This document shows, in pieces, positions 20,417-25,791 of a stretch of DNA of 25,791 bases. Location of the stretch: IMG/VR virus record IMGVR_UViG_3300025132_000262, positions 1 to 25,791 of that record; one strand, written 5' to 3'. The notes under the pieces were generated by a model. The model was not told the DNA's origin. It was given only the letters and a program-made list of their open reading frames with translations, and ran no database searches. A program made the translations under genes and the position numbers. Position 1 is the first letter of the stretch, and every line of letters starts with the position of its first letter. The stretch comes from a virus.

Positions 20417-21010
20417 ATGGCCTTAGAAACAGGCACCTACATTGATAGCTTAAATGCTTCCAACCCAGCAGCCACCGATGCACTCTCACAAGCTGACGAC
20501 CACTTACGTCTAATCAAGTCCACAGTAAAAGCCACGTTCCCTAATGTATCTGGTGCAATCACATCGACTCATACAGAGTTAAATCTGTTGGATGGTGTAA
20601 CGTCTACTACAGCCGAACTCAATATCCTGGACGGTGTTACGTCTACTGCTGCTGAACTCAACATACTCGATGGAGTCACCAGTACAGCTTCGGAACTCAA
20701 TTTGTTGGATGGCAGTACAGCAGGTACAGTAGTTGCCTCAAAAGCCATAGTAGCTGATGGTAACAAAGATATTAGTGGTGGTCGTAACATTACGATTACT
20801 GGTGAGATAGATGCAGCCACTTTAGACATCTCAGGTAATGGCGATGTGGATGGCACATTAGATGTGGGTGTCTTGGATTTAGGCAACTGGACCATTGACC
20901 AGGTAGGTACTGACCTAAGATTCCTCTATGATGGCACTGCGAAATTTAAGTTAACATCAGCAGGTGTAATGACAACTGTTGGTGACATTACAGCATCAGG
21001 TAGCATCTAA
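20417..21010 (+). CDS. Tail fibre-like protein with LDG repeats
   Basis: This 197-aa virion-type protein starts MALETGTYIDSLNASNPAAT and has AADDHLRLIKSTVKATFPN-like N-terminal text that is common in marine phage fibres. Four 13-residue repeats of the form TST-x2-ELN-[LI]-LDG-V/S follow at residues about 49-100. After them comes a region of short beta repeats (SGNGDVDGTLDVGVLDLGNW). The repeats suggest a beta-helical or trimeric shaft. The gene follows GAGGTAA. In standard T7 order a fibre gene would follow the internal virion proteins, not the replication block, so its place here is unusual. It may be a tail-neck or adaptor component. Confidence 0.75.
   Translation: MALETGTYIDSLNASNPAATDALSQADDHLRLIKSTVKATFPNVSGAITSTHTELNLLDGVTSTTAELNILDGVTSTAAELNILDGVTSTASELNLLDGSTAGTVVASKAIVADGNKDISGGRNITITGEIDAATLDISGNGDVDGTLDVGVLDLGNWTIDQVGTDLRFLYDGTAKFKLTSAGVMTTVGDITASGSI
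20561..20716 (+). repeat. Four tandem 39-base coding repeats
   Basis: Units begin at 20561, 20600, 20639 and 20678, each encoding 13 residues of the TSTxAELNxLDGV type. The units differ at many synonymous positions, so they are old repeats kept by selection on the protein rather than a fresh duplication. Confidence 0.85.
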
Positions 21011-21012
21011 CG

Positions 21013-22629
21013 ATGGCCCTACAAACACTTCCGGTCCGAGGACTCGGTGACATTGGTGTTATAACGGACATTGATCCTAGTGCTTTACCAACGAATGCAT
21101 ACAGTCGTGCTAAGAATGTTAGATTCGATGAAGGGAGTATCACTCGATCTCCTATCTTTAGAACCGTATTAGGTTCACTCAATTTAAACCCAAGATTACT
21201 GCATGGTGTAGAACCAGTGTCAGGCCATAGCACCGTTATAGTGGCTAGTGATACTTACGTCATCAATGAGTATTCTTCAGGTTCCCTTACAGATCGATCT
21301 GGTTCCATAAGTGCCACGAGTGCCAGTGACCTACCTTTTACGTCTACTACTTTGGCAGACATTATTTATATCAATAGAGAAGACAAAGTGCCTTCCTATA
21401 GAGCCAATGGTGGTACTAACTTTGCAGCATTGACTAATTGGGATTCCAATTGGAGAGCAAAATCTCTCAGGTCATACGGTGACTTTTTGTTAGGCATAAA
21501 TATGACAGAAAGTTCTACCAACTATTCTTCCAGGGTTAGATGGAGTGACATTACGACTGCAAATGCCATACCAGGATCCTGGGATGCTACTGATACAACC
21601 AAGAGTGCTGGGTTCAATGATCTCATTCAAATTAAGACACCATTAATCGATGGTGCAGTATTAGGTACTGTCTTTATTCTTTATTCTAAGACTGATGTTT
21701 ACCTAATGGAATTTGTAGGTGGTGCATTAATATTTAACTTCCGTAAAGTTTTTAGTGACATCGGTATTATCAATCAGAATTGTGTTGTCGAAATAGACAG
21801 TAAACATTATGTATTTGGTAATGATGATATCTATGTTCACGATGGCACCTCCAGAGAATCAATATGTGATCAAAGAACAAAAGATTACATCTTTGGTGGC
21901 CTGGATAACTCAAAGATAGACCGTTGTTTTGTGCATTGGTCTGCAGACTTAGAAGAAGTGTACTTTTGTTACCCTAGTGGTGACGATATGGTGGCATTCA
22001 GTAACAGTGATCGCTGCAATAGAGCAGCAGTGTTTAACTACAAGAATAACACCTGGTCCTTCTTGGATTTACCTAATGTTACTTGTGGCACGATTGCCAA
22101 TGTTAACTCAAGTGGTACTTATGCCAATACGTCTACTGCATACAATGTTATTGGTGGTTCGTATTTCTCACAACAAGCCAACTTCGATAGACACACATTG
22201 TTTGCTGGTGAGAACAACAGTAGCGATGGCATTACCTCAGATAAAATCTATGGATTAGATTCTGCTGACCAGGGTTCTCTATCGTTTGCTATAGATACTG
22301 AAGCAACTAAAGCACCATTTGCAGAGAGAACCGGGATAGACATGGATGAACTTGTGCCAGTAAGTGGTTACAAGATTATCAGTAAGATATATCCTCAAGT
22401 GACTACACCGAACCAGGATAAAAACTTTGTGTTTAACTTCGGTGCAGCCGATTTGATTGCCAATTCGCCTAACTATGAAAGTAACGTAACTTTCAATGCT
22501 TCTACAGATCACAAAATGGACTCCAGGGCAGCCGGTAGATATTTGTCTTACAAATTGACTACCTCAGACAACAAAGATTTTGCTTTTACAGGGTTTGATT
22601 TAGATTTAATGACTACAGGAAGAAGATGA
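21013..22629 (+). CDS. Tail hub/nozzle-like beta-rich structural protein
   Basis: This 538-aa protein is almost entirely beta. Its N-terminus has NAYSRAKNVRFDEGSITRSP. The middle contains VLGTVFILYSKTDVYLMEF, then a conserved-looking VFSDIGIINQNCVVEI and YVFGNDDIYVHDG. The end is GRYLSYKLTTSDNKDFAFTG. The order of these elements (a gene-of-ejection-type probe strand, a switch region, then a beta-propeller and a C-terminal sandwich) resembles P22 gp10, the packaged-DNA stabilisation and tail hub protein, and by architecture T7 gp12. That would place it below the portal as part of the tail tube. The similarity is by pattern only, so the exact role is moderately supported. It begins 2 bases after the preceding gene. 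Confidence 0.5.
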   Translation: MALQTLPVRGLGDIGVITDIDPSALPTNAYSRAKNVRFDEGSITRSPIFRTVLGSLNLNPRLLHGVEPVSGHSTVIVASDTYVINEYSSGSLTDRSGSISATSASDLPFTSTTLADIIYINREDKVPSYRANGGTNFAALTNWDSNWRAKSLRSYGDFLLGINMTESSTNYSSRVRWSDITTANAIPGSWDATDTTKSAGFNDLIQIKTPLIDGAVLGTVFILYSKTDVYLMEFVGGALIFNFRKVFSDIGIINQNCVVEIDSKHYVFGNDDIYVHDGTSRESICDQRTKDYIFGGLDNSKIDRCFVHWSADLEEVYFCYPSGDDMVAFSNSDRCNRAAVFNYKNNTWSFLDLPNVTCGTIANVNSSGTYANTSTAYNVIGGSYFSQQANFDRHTLFAGENNSSDGITSDKIYGLDSADQGSLSFAIDTEATKAPFAERTGIDMDELVPVSGYKIISKIYPQVTTPNQDKNFVFNFGAADLIANSPNYESNVTFNASTDHKMDSRAAGRYLSYKLTTSDNKDFAFTGFDLDLMTTGRR

Positions 22630-22630
22630 T

Positions 22631-22909
22631 ATGGCTATATCTGAAAAAACTGACCTGGTTACACCTAAATATACCCGGAGACAATTTCCACAGTTAGAAG
22701 AAAGTCTCAAATCATTCTTAGAAGGTGAGTTCCAACGGTTAGAAAACATATTAACTGCTATGGCCGATGCTCATATTGAAGCTACGGACCAGGAACCAAG
22801 TAATCCCAGGAGAGGCATGGTTAGATTTAATGTCTTACCCTGGAATCCACTCAGTAATAACAGTCAAGGACTTGTAGTTTATAACGGAACTGCATGGGTA
22901 GCAGTATGA
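22631..22909 (+). CDS. Small tail-associated protein
   Basis: This 92-aa protein has a helical, probably coiled-coil first half (FPQLEESLKSFLEGEFQRLE). Its C-terminal half ends RRGMVRFN ... GLVVYNGTAWVAV, a motif often seen in phage fibre and tail adaptor proteins. The layout of helix bundle plus small beta head suits a trimeric plug or connector. The ATG is 1 base after the previous stop and overlaps downstream by ATGA. It lies next to the hub-like gene, at the place of the P22 tail needle, but is much shorter. Role inferred. Confidence 0.55.
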   Translation: MAISEKTDLVTPKYTRRQFPQLEESLKSFLEGEFQRLENILTAMADAHIEATDQEPSNPRRGMVRFNVLPWNPLSNNSQGLVVYNGTAWVAV

Positions 22910-23199
22910 TTTTATATACAGAAGAGCAATTGAAACACGCATACGACAGCTATCGTAAAGAGCACATGAAATTAGGTATACCTATGGCTACTCAAAGCCA
23001 GTTTAGAGTCATTTACCAGAATTTATTGGATATGATCTTTTCAGAAACTTTTGAAGCTAGGTTTCCAATTCAATTTGTTGATGACTCTATATCTCCTGAC
23101 CAATGGACTAAACCAAATAACTTCATTGATGATCAAAGAAAAATTACAGACTTAAATTCTGACGGACAACCTGAAGATCAACCAATAGGAACTGATTAG
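22906..23199 (+). CDS. Unknown 97-aa structural-module protein
   Basis: The frame is open from ATG 22894. The ATG at 22906 overlaps the preceding stop as ATGA and is the likelier start. The product has a helical N-terminal half (YTEEQLKHAYDSYRKEHMKL, then FRVIYQNLLDMIF) and an acidic, proline-containing tail (LNSDGQPEDQPIGTD). It is followed after one base by a lysine-rich microprotein. No family recognised; position suggests a virion assembly or minor structural part. Confidence 0.55.
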   Translation: MILYTEEQLKHAYDSYRKEHMKLGIPMATQSQFRVIYQNLLDMIFSETFEARFPIQFVDDSISPDQWTKPNNFIDDQRKITDLNSDGQPEDQPIGTD

Positions 23200-23200
23200 A

Positions 23201-23251
23201 ATGCATTACGGTAAGAAGAAAAGAAGTAAATCCAAGAAAAAGAAAAAGTAA
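23201..23251 (+). CDS. 16-aa lysine-rich microprotein
   Basis: A short ORF encodes MHYGKKKRSKSKKKKK, with 11 of 16 residues Lys or Arg. The ATG starts one base after the preceding stop and has AGGAAC upstream. Tiny poly-lysine proteins of the form M-x-YGKKK occur next to structural genes in marine phages, in my recollection, which supports reality despite the length. It could bind DNA for packaging or ejection. Without that parallel the ORF would be too short to defend. Confidence 0.45.
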   Translation: MHYGKKKRSKSKKKKK

Positions 23252-23300
23252 GAAGAGCGAACCTTAATCACTAAACAATCACAATAGTAGGAGTAATACT

Positions 23301-24341
23301 ATGGTATGGCCAGTAGTAGCTGCACTTGGTTCAGCAGTAGTAGGCGGTATAACTGCCAGGAATGCAGCCAAAAAACAGGCAGCAGCACAAAAGTATGCAG
23401 CCGATACAGCAGCCGAATCATTTCGTTTTTCTAAACCTTATATACAAAGATCATACGACCAGGCAGAAGATGCATTAGCGTATGCAAATCAACAAGGTGT
23501 CTACCCAGGACAAACTGTTGCACCGTTAGATCCATACCAAATACTTGGTGCTAACTACCTGGGCCAATCCGGGTTAGCCGGGAGACAAGGTGCATTAGAT
23601 ATTATGGGTGCCAGTCAACCTTATGCTCAAAACTTTGCTGACATTTATGGTAGGAGTATGTCTGGTAATCCAATTATGGATGCCCAAAACTTTGCTGCTA
23701 GTAACTCACAACCACTTATTGATCGTGCTATGAGAGACAGTGCCAGAAGACTGACCGAAAGTACCTTACCTGGTATTAATATGGCTGCCAGTGCTACTGA
23801 TAATACAAATAGTTCAAGAGCCGGTATTACCGATGCACTTGCTAGACGTGATTATGATGATCGATTAGTCGATACAACTGCATTAATTGAAGATCAACTT
23901 AGAAACCAATATTTAACTCAGAACCAACAAGCAATGGATACAGCATTGGCTGCCAATAGAGGACTTGGTGCCAGTTACGCTACTGGTATTGATGCCATTG
24001 GTAACATGGGCCGACTTATTGGCACTCCAGGTGACTTGTATCGCGGTTATGATCAAGCATTACTCGATGACTCAGCTAGAAGATATGCTGAAGATCGTGA
24101 TATGCGCCTGAATAATCAGATTGCCTTCCAAAAAGGTATATTGGGCCAGGCAGATTACAGATCACCTTCAATAACACCACCAACAGTATCAACTGGTGCA
24201 GCTACATTGGGTGGTGCTATGCAAGGCTTTGGTGCATTTGCTGATATGTATGGTAAATACGGAGATTTATTTGGTAGTGCACAAAGAAAACCACAATATT
24301 CTGACGTAGAACTCTATATGTCTAATGCGGGGTACAGCTAA
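23301..24341 (+). CDS. Ejection/internal virion protein
   Basis: This 346-aa Ala/Gln/Asn-rich protein begins with a short hydrophobic Gly/Ala segment (VVAALGSAVVGGI, residues 4-16) followed by a long helix (RNAAKKQAAAQKYAADTAAE). The block PYIQRSYDQAEDALAYANQQ and the YPGQTVAPLDPYQ phrase are typical of phage DNA-transfer (ejection) proteins. The remainder is helical with repeated NQ/DA-rich segments. Such proteins leave the head first and form the conduit across the host envelope (P22 gp7/gp20, T7 gp14 classes). AGGAG precedes the ATG. The next gene overlaps its stop by one base, pairing two ejection-type genes. Confidence 0.6.
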   Translation: MVWPVVAALGSAVVGGITARNAAKKQAAAQKYAADTAAESFRFSKPYIQRSYDQAEDALAYANQQGVYPGQTVAPLDPYQILGANYLGQSGLAGRQGALDIMGASQPYAQNFADIYGRSMSGNPIMDAQNFAASNSQPLIDRAMRDSARRLTESTLPGINMAASATDNTNSSRAGITDALARRDYDDRLVDTTALIEDQLRNQYLTQNQQAMDTALAANRGLGASYATGIDAIGNMGRLIGTPGDLYRGYDQALLDDSARRYAEDRDMRLNNQIAFQKGILGQADYRSPSITPPTVSTGAATLGGAMQGFGAFADMYGKYGDLFGSAQRKPQYSDVELYMSNAGYS

Positions 24342-25791
24342 TGGGATTACCTTTACTTTTTGGATTGGGCGGTGCGTATACTGCCGGTCAGTATGGACTC
24401 TTTGATAAAGCAGCAGATTTTTACAAGAATCAATTAGTACCAAGTATTGATGAACAATTACAGCAATCAGGTGGGGTTATACCTGGTGGTCCAACTTTTG
24501 CTCCCACACTTACAAATCCAAACGCTGTTCCTGAGTCGGTAAGATTTACTGGCAATAGAAATGATCCGATTACTATGGTTAATGCCGATGGAACTGTTGG
24601 TACTATTCCAGCGACTGGACCAATTACTTCAAACCCAGGTTCAATAACAGGTACCAATGGTATCTCAGCAGCAGATTTAATTGCATTAGCTAAGAATGCA
24701 CAAACAAATCCAATACTTCCAAATTCTAATCGTACCGAGGAAATAAAAACAGGACTAAAAAACAAAATAGAAGATGCAAGGAGAAGAGGGCAAGAAGCCA
24801 TAGCAATGGGTGATATTGGTTTATATGAACAGACGCAAAAACAAATTGTAGCCCTTGAAGATGCCCTTGCAAAAGCACCTGGAGACATAGCTTCAATGGA
24901 GATGCCTACGCATACAATGCCTGATGGTACAGTCCATCCTGGTGCTACTCATGCAGACTATATGTTGATGCAAAATGATGCCGGAATGACTCGTGGATTA
25001 AAAGGTTATAACCAGATTGATCCCATTATGAAACAAGATGCTGATACCGATAGAAAACGTGATAGAACGTCTTTCGGTGAAATGCTTATGGATCGATTAA
25101 ACCAAGCAGGTTCTGGTACAGAAAAACTAATGAATAGAATGAACCAAGCAGAACCCGGAATGCTAACACCAGCAGAAAAGATGATTAGAACTGGTAGTGC
25201 TATTGTTGGTGCAGCCGATCAAGGTGGTTTAGCTGCCATGCAAGCTGCTGGAAATACTTATGGTGCTATTCAAGATTACGAAAGATTACAAGAGCAACAA
25301 CAAATAGATAACTACATAAACTCTTTGACAAGTTCTGGTCAGCTTACTGGTCAACAGCAGATTGATTTACAAAGAGAAGTTACTGCAATGGAAACACAAC
25401 TAGGTATTATGGACAATTCACTTGCTGCCCTTCGTAGTGATAGCGATTTAACAGGTCCATTTTCAGGTAACATCTTAAGATTTTGGGATAGAGCAAGCAA
25501 CAGTGACAAATCTGCATTTAGAGAAAAGATACGACTAGGTTTAGAAAAACTTAGAGTAGACGGAATACTTGAAAATACTAAAAATACTAAAGGTGCTATC
25601 TCAGATAAAGAAATGGCTTTATTTATGGCACCAACACCAAGTCTTTCTGCTCAAGAAGGTGTTTGGATAGCTTGGATTGAAGAAAGACAAAGAGTATTAA
25701 GAGATGTTATCTATAGAATGCAAAACAACATCAGAATTGATCCAGCTTCAGAAGTAGGTAATCCAATAGTTATATCTAGCGGTGCTACTTC
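24341..25791 (+). CDS. Second ejection-type virion protein (partial)
   Basis: The frame is open from ATG 24341 to the right edge, at least 483 codons, so the C-terminus is missing. The N-terminus has a small Gly-rich hydrophobic stretch (MGLPLLFGLGGAYTAGQYG). A Pro/Thr/Asn-rich linker runs from about residue 45 to 125, and helical Gln/Met-rich regions follow (EKLMNRMNQAEPGMLTPAEK, then GNTYGAIQDYERLQEQQQID). No enzyme motif is visible in the available part. Composition and coupling (TAATG) to the previous ejection-like gene suggest an internal virion protein. A minus-strand frame at 24430-24888 is only its shadow. Confidence 0.55.
   Translation, partial: MGLPLLFGLGGAYTAGQYGLFDKAADFYKNQLVPSIDEQLQQSGGVIPGGPTFAPTLTNPNAVPESVRFTGNRNDPITMVNADGTVGTIPATGPITSNPGSITGTNGISAADLIALAKNAQTNPILPNSNRTEEIKTGLKNKIEDARRRGQEAIAMGDIGLYEQTQKQIVALEDALAKAPGDIASMEMPTHTMPDGTVHPGATHADYMLMQNDAGMTRGLKGYNQIDPIMKQDADTDRKRDRTSFGEMLMDRLNQAGSGTEKLMNRMNQAEPGMLTPAEKMIRTGSAIVGAADQGGLAAMQAAGNTYGAIQDYERLQEQQQIDNYINSLTSSGQLTGQQQIDLQREVTAMETQLGIMDNSLAALRSDSDLTGPFSGNILRFWDRASNSDKSAFREKIRLGLEKLRVDGILENTKNTKGAISDKEMALFMAPTPSLSAQEGVWIAWIEERQRVLRDVIYRMQNNIRIDPASEVGNPIVISSGAT

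Noticed and set aside
20569-20895. Minus-strand ORF of 108 codons opposite the LDG repeats
   Set aside because: It is a shadow of repeated coding sequence on the + strand.
24430-24888. Minus-strand ORF of 152 codons
   Set aside because: It is antisense to the open ejection-type gene and has no ribosome site or recognisable product.
1-25791. CRISPR arrays, insertion sequences, complete rRNA or tRNA genes
   Set aside because: No regularly spaced direct repeats, transposase or other structural RNA gene was seen.

Overview
The window is part of the genome of an AT-rich, probably marine, tailed dsDNA phage of the T7-like (autographivirus) kind that appears temperate. The evidence is a single-subunit T7-type RNA polymerase, a T7-style replication set in T7 order (gp2.5-like ssDNA-binding protein, endonuclease I, primase-helicase, family A DNA polymerase, FEN-type exonuclease), tail-fibre repeats typical of ocean phages, a tyrosine integrase, and a 3' tRNA-Leu(UAA) fragment that looks like attP. 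All convincing genes are on the + strand. The host cannot be named from the sequence; a marine proteobacterium is an inference.

Layout. 1-1830: end of the tail-fibre/adhesin cluster. 1831-3141: lysis cassette (one-TM holin-like protein, T4-type endolysin, TM/coiled-coil protein, 3TM holin). 3142-3640: non-coding control region with direct repeats, the attP-like tRNA end, a TTGACA promoter candidate overlapped by an inverted repeat, and the first phage promoter. 3641-7855: lysogeny/early operon of small unknown genes, integrase, and an XRE-type repressor preceded by a 23-codon leader ORF. 7856-10488: second phage promoter and RNA polymerase. 10525-13303: ssDNA-binding protein, endonuclease I, terminator, primase-helicase. 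13329-15368: adenine methyltransferase and a C5-cytosine methyltransferase split by a frameshift at an A7 run. 15370-19624: DNA polymerase, exonuclease, DUF3310 protein and small unknowns. 19625-20230: about 600 bases without genes, holding the third phage promoter, a predicted structured RNA and an intrinsic terminator. 20231 to the end: a second structural module (LDG-repeat fibre-like protein, nozzle/hub-like beta protein, small proteins, two ejection-type proteins, the last running off the window). Portal, capsid and terminase are not here.

How it works together. An 18-base promoter core (TTTGTGTACACCCTATAG) occurs exactly three times, each at the head of a transcription unit: integrase operon, RNA polymerase gene, and RNA/late module. 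It matches the T7 promoter at 9 of 17 positions from -17 to -1, including the whole CTATA before +1. The polymerase therefore probably amplifies its own gene and drives the rest. The third promoter first transcribes a roughly 279-nt RNA whose hairpin loops are CU-rich and complementary to Shine-Dalgarno regions. One loop has 10 contiguous bases complementary to the 3TM-holin ribosome-binding site and another has 8 complementary to the integrase site. This is the best candidate for an undescribed system here.

A second hidden signal is the pentamer CCWGG. I count about 97 copies by eye, against about 25 for the same-composition control GGWCC. The copies are concentrated in the replication and ejection modules and nearly absent from the tail-fibre and lysogeny modules.
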